64,000 nucleotides of DNA from JAJEAD01 sp965221555. Its GTDB lineage: Bacteria > Pseudomonadota > Gammaproteobacteria > HK1. Location: assembly GCA_965221555.1 (NCBI GenBank), contig OZ244895.1, positions 1,302,001 through 1,366,000 of the forward strand, given 5' to 3'. Below, in pieces: positions 33,224 to 42,972 of this stretch (the stretch's first letter is position 1; every line of letters begins with the position of its first letter). The notes under the pieces are model-generated. The model was not told the DNA's origin. It searched no databases and worked only from the letters and a program-made list of their open reading frames with translations. Made by a program: the position numbers and the translations under genes.

Positions 33224-34267
33224 TCAGGCGCCGCCCGGCGTGGCCACGACGAGAAAGATCACGTACAGGACCACGAAGACTGTGTCCTTGATCGCGGGAA
33301 TCAGGTGCCGTTGGACGCCTCTGCGGGCGATGAGGCTGATGATCTCGATGGCGAAGAAGACCAGTCCAAGAATGAAGATTGGCCATATCGTGCTCCACCA
33401 GGAGACCTCGGCCGGCGCCTCGCTCTCGTGGAGCCAGCGCCACAGCGCCAGGAGGAGGGGCAGGAGAGCGAGGTAGCCGGTGGCGACGAGAAAGCGTCCC
33501 CGGAACTGCGTCCGGTCGAGCAGCCAGAACACCGCAAAGAAAGCCGCGATGTGGACCAGATCCCAGAAGAAGGCGCGGTAGCCCTCCCGATTGTCGAGTT
33601 GCTCGAGGTTCAGGAAACCCAGAAGCAGCGCGACGACGATGAGATCGCAGAGCAGCCACTCCCGCAACCCCTCCGCCCGGCCCTTCGGGGTCCAGCTTCG
33701 CGTCGCCTTGTCGAAGAGGAGGACGAGGGCGACCGCGAAGCTCGCCGGATACAGCACCCGAAGGACGAGAACCGCCTGCCCGGCGGGATCCAGGTACGTC
33801 CATCCGAGAGTGAGGATCCCGAGCGCGAGCAGCAGCAAGCCGAGGAGCCGGGCGCCGGCCGGACTTCCCATCGTCGCGGACTCCGCGGCGGCGGCGGCAT
33901 CCGGGGCGGCGCCGGTCTCGCTCTGTCCGACTACCCGCGCGACGAGAAACACGATGAGGAAGACCAGCGCCAGCGCGGCGGCGGCCAGCATGACTCCCAG
34001 GAACACCCCGGACCGGACCTCCGCCCGCCAGCCCGCGCCCACACCAGACTCCGGACTCCACTGCACGGCGACGGCGAGTGCGAGCACGACCAGCACCACG
34101 AGCAGCGCGGTCGCGAGCAACACCTCGAACCACCGGGGCTTGGGAGCCCGCGCGCTCTGCATCGCTTCCCGGCCACGCTCTCGTGCGAGGTGCAGGGCCG
34201 CGATCACCACGAGCACCGTAGCGGCGGCCGCGAGGACGACGAGCGCGACGATGGCAAGCGCGGTCAT
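33224..34267 (-). CDS. nine-helix membrane protein, unknown
   Basis: A 347-residue protein with about nine hydrophobic segments and short charged loops, for example FDKATRSWTPKGRAEG near the middle and VFFAIEIISLIARRGVQRHL near the end. I do not recognise a family. The regular membrane pattern, the ATG start and codon use like its neighbours support a real gene. It is flanked by a foldback repeat upstream. Function unknown. Confidence 0.65.
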   Translation of the reverse strand: MTALAIVALVVLAAAATVLVVIAALHLARERGREAMQSARAPKPRWFEVLLATALLVVLVVLALAVAVQWSPESGVGAGWRAEVRSGVFLGVMLAAAALALVFLIVFLVARVVGQSETGAAPDAAAAAESATMGSPAGARLLGLLLLALGILTLGWTYLDPAGQAVLVLRVLYPASFAVALVLLFDKATRSWTPKGRAEGLREWLLCDLIVVALLLGFLNLEQLDNREGYRAFFWDLVHIAAFFAVFWLLDRTQFRGRFLVATGYLALLPLLLALWRWLHESEAPAEVSWWSTIWPIFILGLVFFAIEIISLIARRGVQRHLIPAIKDTVFVVLYVIFLVVATPGGA

Positions 34268-34296
34268 GCGTGCCGCTCCGTCAGCTTGTGTACTTC

Positions 34297-34547
34297 AGGG
34301 ATCTTCACGAAGGATGTCGTGATGGCAGGAAGCACGGACCGAAGGACGCACAAGGGTGAGCCGGAAACAGGCGAAGCCCCGGTGGCGAGCGGGCGAGCCA
34401 GGGATGGCTTGCCCGGGCCGGAAAGCGTCCCCCAAGGACCGCGCGGCGATTCGGGTGGCCGACACCACGTCGAAAGGGTTGGATGGGGTGCGGTCCGCAA
34501 CCGCGAGCATATTGGCGTCCACAGCGAAAAATCAGTGAGATGTCGAG
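34297..34547 (-). repeat. foldback intergenic repeat, long variant (copy 2)
   Basis: An element of about 250 bases in the opposite orientation to copy 1, ending directly at the crcB stop codon. Reverse-complemented it reads through GTGGACGCCAATATGCTCGC and later TTCGGTCCGTGCTTCCTGCC. It contains an extra block of about 60 bases, (GGGCAAGCCATCC in the reverse complement), also present in the copy at 35311-35571. Confidence 0.75.
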
Positions 34548-34925
34548 TCAGAGCCAGCGCGTCGCCCACATGCCGGCGAGCACCGCCGCGAGACAGAGCA
34601 CGTTGTTGGCCAGCACATTCGCGGCGGCGGCGCCCCATTGGCCCTGCTCGAAGAGGCGCAGTGTCTCGTAGGCATAGCTTGAGAAGGTGGTGAACGAGCC
34701 GCAGAAGCCTACCGCGATGAGCAGGCGCAGCGCGGGATCGCTCACCGCCCTTGCGCTTGCCAGGGCGAAGAAGAAGCCGAGCACCAGGCTCCCGCACACG
34801 TTGGCAATCAGGGTGCCGTGGGGCCAGGCGGGGTCAAGGTAGCGGGCGCTCAGCAGGCTCACCCCGTAGCGGGCGTTCGCACCGGCGAAGGCCCCGCCTC
34901 CCACCAGCATCATCTCCTTAAGCAT
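34548..34925 (-). CDS. crcB: CrcB/Fluc fluoride channel
   Basis: A 125-residue four-helix protein with the CrcB signatures: GGAFAGANARYGVS near the N-terminus, HGTLIANVCGSLVLGFF and GFCGSFTTFSSYAYE with the central Phe residues of the pore. Fluc proteins export fluoride as antiparallel dimers. The usual partner fluoride riboswitch is not apparent upstream. It follows the small zinc-ribbon gene by 24 bases and probably shares its transcript. Confidence 0.92.
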   Translation of the reverse strand: MLKEMMLVGGGAFAGANARYGVSLLSARYLDPAWPHGTLIANVCGSLVLGFFFALASARAVSDPALRLLIAVGFCGSFTTFSSYAYETLRLFEQGQWGAAAANVLANNVLCLAAVLAGMWATRWL

Positions 34926-34949
34926 CGTCGCCGTCCCCCGGCCACATCC

Positions 34950-35225
34950 TCAGCGCGCCCCGCTCCAGTCACGCTTGATCCCCCGTCGCGTCCCGAGTTC
35001 GCCGCTCTCGTCCATGCAGATATCGACCCGGTAGCCGCCGCGTCGCGCCGCCGACAGGGCGCTGCGAATCCGGTCACGTGCTTGCGGAGCGGCGTTCTTC
35101 ATCTTCGCGAGACCGAGGATGGTCAGCCCGTAGTCGCCGCATTGGGGGCAGGAGACTTTGAGGTAGGGTGCATGCTGGCCTTTCCACACCCGCACCGGGC
35201 CCTCGCAGACGACGCAGCGGTTTAT
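34950..35225 (-). CDS. small zinc-ribbon-like protein
   Basis: A protein of about 91 residues with two Cys pairs, CVVC and CPQC, spaced 20 residues apart, followed by a helical Lys/Arg/Ala-rich half (KMKNAAPQARDRIRSALSAARR). This is a zinc-ribbon pattern. A GTG at 35195 is the only ordinary start, but it would remove the first Cys pair. An ATA codon at 35225 lies 5 bases after an AAGGGGAAG site and keeps both pairs, so I mark it as the likely start. This is the second gene in the window with no canonical start where one is expected. Function unknown. Confidence 0.55.
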   Translation of the reverse strand: MNRCVVCEGPVRVWKGQHAPYLKVSCPQCGDYGLTILGLAKMKNAAPQARDRIRSALSAARRGGYRVDICMDESGELGTRRGIKRDWSGAR

Positions 35226-35310
35226 GGTGCTTCCCCTTGAATGTGGCTCGCACCGGCGGCCGTGCCCGGAAGGCGCAACGCGGGCTGCGGTGACCGAAGG
35301 GTACGCGATG

Positions 35311-35571
35311 GTGGCCCGCGATTTTCACCGATTTCCTGTCGCCCACGCCAATATGGTCGCGGTTGCGAGCCTTCATCCGTCGCGGCGCTTTCGACTTCGT
35401 GTTGGCTACCGGCAACGCTTGGCATTCCCGGCTTCGCTTTCCGGCCGGGCAAGCCATCCGCGGCCGGCCCGCGCGCAGGGAAGTCCGCGTCACCGGCGCT
35501 GCGTCTGTTACCAGCTCGCGGTTGCGTGTCTTTCTTGCTCGGTGCGTCAAAGCATCGCGCCATGTGGGCTC
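35311..35571 (+). repeat. foldback intergenic repeat, long variant (copy 3)
   Basis: An element of about 260 bases filling most of the gap between the zinc-ribbon gene and the antiporter gene, in the orientation of copy 1. The left end TTTCACCGATTTCC and the core CACGCCAATATGGTCGCGG are clear; the right end is more degraded. It carries the extra block with GGGCAAGCCATCC seen in copy 2. Confidence 0.7.
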
Positions 35572-35591
35572 CCGATCGGCCCCCCAGCCCT

Positions 35592-37148
35592 TCAGGTGGG
35601 ACTCGGGGCGCGGTCCTGCAAGGTCTTCCACGCGCGCTCGGCGAAACCGGCTCCGGCCTGTTCGTAGTAGTTGTAGGTCGTGGTGCAACCGCAGGTGAGG
35701 AGTTCGCCGGCCTCCTCGGGGTAGACGTTGGTCGCGCTCAGGAGCCCCTGGTAACCGGCGCGGCGGATCTCGGTGATCGCGAAGCGCTTCGCTTCGAGGT
35801 CGGGCACCGCCAGCAGCACCGCGTTCACGCCGTCGAGACGCAGGCGCTGCCACAGGTCCGGGTCCTCGGCATCGCCGTAGACCACGCGGCGCCCTTCGGC
35901 GAGATGCCGCTGGACCTCCGCCGGATCCGAGTCCAGGCCGACGACCCGCATCCCTCGCTCCTTGAGCAGCTCGTAGGCGCCGAGGCCGACCCGGCCCATT
36001 CCGAAGATCATGACGTCCGCCGCGCCGATGGAGAGCGGCTCGTCGTCGGGATGCCGTTGTCTACGTTCGAGGCGCGAGACGAAGGGCGAGAGCCGGACAT
36101 AGATGGTGTGCGAGGCGTGATTGAGCGGAGCCGAGATCGCGAACGAGAGTGCGACCGTGATCGCCAGGGCGACCACCCAGCTCTCGGGCAGCAGGCCGCG
36201 CGCGGCCACCGCCTGGACCACGATCAGCCCGAACTCGCTGTAGTTGGTCAGCGCGAGGCCCGCCAGCACCCCGCTGCGCGCCCGGAGCTTGAACCCGATG
36301 AGCAGGCAGTAGAACAGCAGACCCTTCAGAGGCAGCAGGGCGAGGGCGAGGAGCGCGAAGACCAGTATCTCGCCGTCGGGAAGCCCGGACATGCCGATAA
36401 GCAGAAAGAACCCGACGAGAAAGGCTTCCTTCAGTCCCCACAGCGCGTCTTGCAGCTCTTGCGCCTTCGGATGGTCCGCGAGCAGGCTGCCGAGCACCAG
36501 CGCACCGAGCTCGCCGCTCAGTCCGAGCGCTTCGAAGCCGAAACCTCCCGCGAGCGCGAGGCCCATGCCGAGCAGCAGCAGGATCTCCCCGCGCCCGGCG
36601 ACGTCGAGGAGCCGGTGGACGAGGCGACGCGCCGGGAGGAGCGCGAGCAGCGCGATGGCCCACGGCGACGGCACGGTACCCAGCGATAGCCCGATGACCG
36701 CGATGGCGGCCAGATCCTGGATGATGAGGATCCCGATCGCGACCCGGCCGTGAAATGCGCGAAGCTCGCGTTTCTCGTCGAGCGACTTCGCCGCGACCAC
36801 CGTGCTCGAGAAGCCGAGCGCGCCGGCGACGAGAAGCGCGACGACCCAGCCCGTACCGAGTCCATAGACGAGGAGAACGGCGAAAAACCCGGTGGAAAGC
36901 GCGAGATGGACGAGGGCGGTTCCCCACACTTCGGGGCGCACGATGTTGCGCAGGCGCACCTTCATTCCCACCGTGAACAACATGAGCAGCACGCCGGCAT
37001 GCGCGATGGGTTCAAGCTCGTCGGGTGCGGCGAACCCACCCGCATTGAGAACGAATCCCGCCGCGAGAAAGCCGACGAGAGGCGGCATGCCAAGCGAGCG
37101 GGCGGCAAGCCCCAGGACGAACGCGCAGGCGATGAAGATCCCGGCCAT
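35592..37148 (-). CDS. KefB-like cation:proton antiporter
   Basis: A 518-residue monovalent cation:proton antiporter-2 protein. About eleven to twelve helices fill residues 1-350; the ion-site region reads SSTVVAAKSLDEK. A Rossmann TrkA-N domain at about 375-500 begins VMIFGMGRVGLGAYELL. Glutathione-regulated KefB/C proteins share this plan and export potassium in exchange for protons during electrophile stress; a KefF/G partner is not seen here. The gene is monocistronic, with repeats on both sides. Confidence 0.88.
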   Translation of the reverse strand: MAGIFIACAFVLGLAARSLGMPPLVGFLAAGFVLNAGGFAAPDELEPIAHAGVLLMLFTVGMKVRLRNIVRPEVWGTALVHLALSTGFFAVLLVYGLGTGWVVALLVAGALGFSSTVVAAKSLDEKRELRAFHGRVAIGILIIQDLAAIAVIGLSLGTVPSPWAIALLALLPARRLVHRLLDVAGRGEILLLLGMGLALAGGFGFEALGLSGELGALVLGSLLADHPKAQELQDALWGLKEAFLVGFFLLIGMSGLPDGEILVFALLALALLPLKGLLFYCLLIGFKLRARSGVLAGLALTNYSEFGLIVVQAVAARGLLPESWVVALAITVALSFAISAPLNHASHTIYVRLSPFVSRLERRQRHPDDEPLSIGAADVMIFGMGRVGLGAYELLKERGMRVVGLDSDPAEVQRHLAEGRRVVYGDAEDPDLWQRLRLDGVNAVLLAVPDLEAKRFAITEIRRAGYQGLLSATNVYPEEAGELLTCGCTTTYNYYEQAGAGFAERAWKTLQDRAPSPT

Positions 37149-37164
37149 GGTCAGCCTTCAGTCG

Positions 37165-37260
37165 TCATGTCTCGCCAATTCACCGCCGCGAGCGCACATC
37201 CGCCGGCATGTGCGGCGTTGCGGGTGCGCCTTCGCTTCGCGGGTTGGTGAAACATGGCGG
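37165..37260. repeat. short palindromic repeat (family 2)
   Basis: About 95 bases between the antiporter and uvrA genes. Ends: CATGTCTCGCCAA on the left and TTGGTGAAACATG on the right. The reverse complement (GCCGCCATGTTTCACC then GCGAAGCGAAGGCGC) matches the element at 18132-18222. Confidence 0.6.
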
Positions 37261-37297
37261 CTGACGCTCGAGCTCCGGGCGGAATGTGGTGGCGGAT

Positions 37298-40200
37298 CTA
37301 GGGGACCGGATGCGCAGCGCGCGCGCCGCGCTCGCGCAGGAACTCGTTCAGTACCCGCCCGGTGTGGGAACGGCGGGTGCGGCGGGCGACCTGGGCGGGC
37401 GAACCGCTCGCGACGACGCGCCCGCCGCCGCCGCCGCCTTCGGGGCCGAGATCGATGACGTGGTCCGCCTCCGCGATGACGTCGAGATTGTGCTCGATGA
37501 CCACCACCGTGTTGCCGGCATCGACGAGGCGATGGAGGACTTCGACGAGCTTCGCGACATCGGCCATGTGCAGGCCGATGGTGGGCTCGTCCAGCACGTA
37601 GAGGGAGTGTCCGTCTCGTTTCGGGGCGGCTTTGCCCTTGCTGTTCCGGGTGCTCACGCGCACCGGATCCGCGGGCCGCGTCTTCGCGAGCTCGGTGACG
37701 AGCTTGATGCGCTGCGCTTCGCCGCCGCTCAGGGTGGGACTCGGCTGGCCGAGGCAGAGGTAGCCGAGCCCGACATCCTGCAGGAGGCGAAGCGAGTGGT
37801 GCACGGAGCGGTGCGCGGCGAAGAACTCGACCGCCTGGTCCACGTTCATCGCGAGGATGTCGGCAATGCTCCGATCGCGGAAGGATACCGACAGGGTCTC
37901 GGGATTGAAGCGGGCTCCCCCGCAGGCGTCGCAGGCGACCCTCACGTCGGGGAGGAAGCTCATCGCGATGCGGCGCATCCCCTGTCCTTCGCAGACCCCG
38001 CATCGTCCCTCGCTCACATTGAACGAGAAACGTCCCGGCCCGTAGCCCCGAATGCGACTCTCGGTGGTTTCGGCGAAGAGGCGCCGAATGTGATCCATCA
38101 CCCCGACGTAGGTGGCGGGGCAGGAGCGGGGTGTCTTTCCGATCGGGGTCTGGTCGACTTCCAGTACTCGCGAGACCCCTTCCCACCCGCTGAGCTCCCG
38201 GCATCCCCGCAGGGGCGGGAGACGGCTTCCCCGGCGCCGGCGGGCGCCCAGGCGCCGGGCGAGGTTGTCGAGGAGCACCGCGCGCACCAGGGAGCTCTTC
38301 CCGCTGCCGCTCACTCCGGTCACGCAGGTCATCCGTGCGAGCGGAAAGCGCACGGTCAGGCCGTCGAGGTTGTTGAGGTCGGCGCCCGCGATCTGGATCT
38401 CGCCGTTCTCTGCGTTTCCGCCGGAGCCGTTGCGCGTCCGCCTCGCGTGGCGCAGCGGTTCGGCGAGAAAGCGCCCGGTCACCGAACGCGGGTCCTCGAG
38501 CAGCTCCTCGACACTGCCCGCGGCGACCACCTGACCTCCGTTGCGGCCCGCGCCGGGCCCCAGGTCGATGACGTGCTCGGCCTGCCGGATGGTCTCCTCG
38601 TCGTGCTCCACCACGACCACCGTATTCCCCTTCTTCTCCAGGTGTCGCAGGGTATCGAGCAGCATCCGGTTGTCGCGGGTGTGCAGGCCGATGGTGGGCT
38701 CGTCGAGGATGTAGCACACGCCGCGCAGGTTGGAGCCGAGCGATGCGGCGAGGCGGATGCGCTGCGCCTCGCCCCCGCTCAGGGTCGGTGCGGCGCGGTC
38801 GAGGGTGAGGTACCCGAGTCCGACCTGGCGCAGGAAATGCAGGCGCGAGCGGAGTTCACTCTGGATGTCGCGCGCGATCGCTTCCTCTCGGGGAGAGAGC
38901 TCCACCGCATCCAGGAAGCGTTTGCGTCCTCCACCGAGAGGGCGGTGAGTTCGGCGATGCTCAAGTCCTGGAAGCGAACCGCCAGTGCTTCCGGGCGCAG
39001 GCGCTCCCCGTTGCAGCTCCGGCAGACGCGGTCCTCCGCCTCCCACCACTCGTTCCACCAGCGTTCCTCGCCGGTCTGCTCCGCGTCGAAGCCCTCGAGC
39101 TCGAGCCCGGTGCCGTAGCAGCTCCCGCACCAGCCATGCTTGGAGTTGAAGGAGAACAGGCGGGGGTCCGGGTCGGGGAAGCTCCGACCGCAGCTCGGAC
39201 AGGCTCGGCGGGTGGAGAAGATGCGCTCGTCGCCGCCGCGCTCGGCATCGTGGTCCTCGCATGCCAGCTTGACGAGGCCTTTCCCGAAGTCCAGGGCGCG
39301 GGCGAGCAGCTCCCGCAGCTCCGGTTCCCGGGCGGGGTCGACCTCGGTCTCGCCGGCGGAGAGTTCGATGTCGTGTTCCCGGTACCGGTCGAGTCGCGGC
39401 CACGCATCGGTCGGCAACCACTTTCCGTCCACCCGCAAGTGGGAGAAGCCCTTGCCCGCCGCCCACTTCGCGAGGTCGGTGTAGTAGCCCTTGCGGGCCA
39501 CCACCAGTGGCGCGAGCAGCGACACCCTGCGCCCCCGATAGTCCGCGAGGATGCGCGCGAGCACCGCCTCCGGCGTCTGGGCCTCGATCGCGAGGCCGCA
39601 GTCCGGGCAGTGCCAGACCCCGAGCTTCACGAAGAGAAGGCGCAGGAAGTGGTAGAGCTCGGTGAGGGTGGCGACGGTGCTCTTGCGTCCGCCCTGGCTG
39701 GTGCGCTGCTCGATCGCCACCGTGGGCGGCACGCCGAGGATGGCGTCCGCGTCGGGACGCGACGCGGGCTGCACGAACTGTCGCGCATAGGCGTTCAGCG
39801 ATTCGAGATAGCGGCGCTGACCCTCCGCGAACAGGAGATCGAACGCGACGGTGCTCTTGCCGCTTCCGCTGACGCCGGTGATGACGGTGAAGCGGTCGCG
39901 CGGGATGTCGAGGTCGATGTTCTTGAGATTGTGCTCGCGCGCCCCGTGCACCGATATTGCGTTGTTGCGTGCGCTGCTTCGGTATGGGGCGGGGTCCTCC
40001 TCGATCCGCACCGCGTCTACCGCGGCGTGCTCCGCCGCCGCGAGCGCGGCGCCGGTATGGCTGCGGGGGCAGCGCGCGAGGTCGGCGGGCGGGCCTGCGA
40101 AGATCAGCTCGCCACCCGCCTCTCCCCCTTCCGGTCCGAGGTCGATGACCCAGTCCGCGGCCCGGATAACGTCGAGGTTGTGTTCGATGACCACCAGAGA

Positions 40201-42972
40201 GTGGCCTTCGCCGACGAGGCGGCGCAGCGCCCCGAGAAGGGTGGCGATGTCGTCGAAGTGAAGCCCGGTGGTCGGCTCGTCGAGAAGGAAGAGGGTGCCC
40301 CGGTCCCGGACCGCGCCCGATTTGCGGGCTTTGGCGAGGTGCCCGGCGAGCTTGAGGCGTTGTGCCTCGCCTCCGCTCAGGGAGGGCACCGGCTGGCCGA
40401 GCCGCATGTATTCGAGACCGACCGCAAGCAGAGGTCCGAGCGCACGTTCCACTTCCGGGTGCTCGCGGAAGAAGGCGATCGCCTGCGCCGCGGTCATCGC
40501 GAGCACGTCGGCGATGGAGCAGGCCCTGCCGCCTCCGCCCCGCCCCGCATCCGGCGGCAGCAGCGTGACTTCCAGTACCTCGGGGCGGTAGCGCCGGCCG
40601 TCGCAGTCCGGGCAGCGCAGGTACACATCGCTCAGGAACTGCATTTCGATGTGCTCGAAGCCGCTGCCCCCACAGGTGGGGCAGCGCCCCTGACCCGAGT
40701 TGAAGCTGAAGGTCCCCGCGGTGTAGCCGCGCTCGACCGCGAGGGGCTCGCGCGCGAACACCTTGCGGATGGCATCCAGCGCGCCGACGTAGCTGGCGGA
40801 GTTGGAACGCGCGGTCTTGCCGATCGGGGACTGGTCGATCATCACCACGTCCTCGAGGCGCTCGTGGCCGCGGATCTCGCGGTGCGCGCCCGCCGGGTCC
40901 GACGCCTTGCCGCCGAGCTTGCGAAGCGCGCGGTAGCAGATGTCTTCCACCAGTGTCGACTTGCCGGAGCCGCTCACCCCGGTGACGCAGACGAGGCGCC
41001 GCAACGGGATGCGCACATCGACATTCTTCAGATTGCGTTCGCTCGCGCCGAGGACTTCAAGGCAGCCGGCGTCCTGGGCGTTGTCCGGGGCGCGGTGCTC
41101 CGAGACGCGCTTCTCGTCTCGCAGGTACCGTGCGGTCAGTGATGTGCCGTGCGCGAGCAGCGCGGCCGGCGCTCCGAAGAACACCACCTCGCCGCCGCGC
41201 TCCCCCGGCCCCGGTCCGATGTCGAGGACCCGGTCGGCGGCCAGCATGACCTGCGCATCGTGCTCGACCACGAGCAGGGTGTTGCCGGCATCGCGAAGCC
41301 GGTGCAGGACCTCGACCACGCGTCGCATGTCGCGCGCGTGCAGCCCGATGCTCGGTTCGTCGAGCACGAAGAGGGCGTTGACGAGCGAGGTGCCGAGCGC
41401 GGTGGTCAGGTTGATGCGTTGCACCTCGCCTCCGCTCAGGGTGCGCGACTGACGGTCGAGGGTGAGGTAGCCGAGCCCCACGCTCACGAGATAGCGAAGT
41501 CGGGCGCGAATCTCGTCGAGGAGGAGGTCGGTGGCCTCGTCCATCGGCGCGGGAAGATGGACCGTTTCGAAGAGACGGGCGCAGGCTTCGATGGGAAGCA
41601 GCGCCACATCGTGGATGGTGAGCCCGGGCAGCTCGCGGAAACGGGCCTCGTCGAGGGTGCTGCCCACGGGTCGAAATCGGGGCGTATCGCGAAGCGCGCG
41701 CTGCGCATCGGCGGCATCGCCCAGGCGCCAGGCGAGCGCCGCCGGCTTGAGGCGGGCGCCCGCGCACTCCGGGCAGGGGTTGTAGGCCCGGTACTTCGAG
41801 AGCAGCACCCGGATGTGCATCTTGTAGCTCTTGGTCTCGAGCCAGGCGAAGAAGAGGCGCACTCCGTACCAGACGCCCTTGCGCCATTTGCCCTCGCTCT
41901 CACCTTCGATCACGAAGCGGCGGTGGCGCGCCGCGAGACGCCCCCAGGGGCGGTCCGTCGGCACTTCGCGCTCGCGCGCGTAGCGCATCAGGTCGCGCTG
42001 ACAGGAGCGGTAGCTCTTGCTCTGCCAGACCTTGATCGCGCCCTCCGCGAGGCTGAGGCGCGGGTCCGGAATGACGAGGTCGTAGTCGATATCCATGGTG
42101 CGGCCGAAACCGCGACAGGTCTCGCAGGCGCCGACCGGAGAGTTGAAGGAGAAGAGGTTGGGGACCGGGTCCTCGTAGCGCTCGCCGCACTCAGGGCAGG
42201 CGAGCGCGCTCGAATAGTCCCGGGCCTCGACCGCTTCGCCGTCTGAGTCGAGGAGATGCACGCGAAGTGTCCCCTGGCCTCGCCGCAGTGCCGCCTCGAG
42301 CGCCTCGGCGATGCGCCCGCGGTTCGCGGGAGTGAGGCGCACCCGATCCTGGACGACTTCGAGGCGGTCGCGTTCCCGTCGGTGGATGCGCGCGTAACCC
42401 TGGCGGGCGAGCAGATGTTCAATCTCCCGCGGGCTGAAGTTCTCCGGCACGCGCAGGGTGAAGGTGATGGCGATGCGCGGTGGCGACTCGCCGGCGCCGA
42501 AACGCCGGAGCAGGTCTTCGATGATGCTGTCGGGGGAGTCCCGGCGGATCGCGTCGCCGCAGCCCTGGCAGTAGAGGAGCGAGGCGCGCGCGAAGAGCAG
42601 CTTGAGGTGATCGTTCAGCTCCGTCATGGTGCCCACGGTGGAGCGCGAAGTGCGCACCGGGTTGGTCTGATCGATCGCGATGGCAGGCGGGATCCCCTCG
42701 ATGGCGTCGCAGCTCGGCCGGTCCATGCGGTCCAGAAACTGGCGCGCATAGGGAGAGAAAGTCTCCACGTAGCGGCGCTGCCCCTCCGAGTACACGGTGT
42801 CGAAGGCGAGCGAGGACTTGCCCGAACCGCTCACGCCGGTAATCACCGTCAGCTCATTGAGCGGCAGACGCAGGTCCAGGTTCTTGAGGTTGTTCTGCCG
42901 GGCGCCCCGGATGTGGATGAACCCGGGCGAGGGTCCGGCGCGGCGCGGCGCCTGCGCTCCCGGATCGTTCAT
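37298..42972 (-). CDS. uvrA: double-length UvrA, interrupted by one-base frameshift
   Basis: Two complete UvrA units are joined head to tail, giving about 1,891 residues when one lost base is restored; a normal UvrA has about 940. Unit 1 starts MNDPGAQAP with Walker A TGVSGSGKSSLAF, a zinc site (CPEC...CETC), signature LSGGEVQR, a second Walker A TGVSGSGKSTLVED and CPTCGGSGF zinc module. Unit 2 starts near NAISVHGAREHNLKN and repeats the plan (GVSGSGKSTVAFD, CPDC, LSGGEAQR twice). At 38921-38923 (TTT on the plus strand, AAA in the mRNA) one base is missing: SVEDA is followed by the wrong frame, and KRFLDAVELSPREE resumes in another. The start overlaps the cinA stop as ATGA. UvrA recognises DNA damage for nucleotide excision repair; doubled forms may have a separate role. 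The break may be a sequencing error. Confidence 0.88.

Noticed and set aside
34926..35300. Fluoride riboswitch upstream of crcB
   Set aside because: Only 24 bases separate crcB from the upstream gene, and no fluoride-riboswitch core could be recognised before that gene either.
38915..38930. Programmed frameshift in the double uvrA
   Set aside because: The site (GACGCAAACGC in mRNA sense) is not a classic slippery heptamer and no stimulatory structure is obvious; an indel or read error is simpler.
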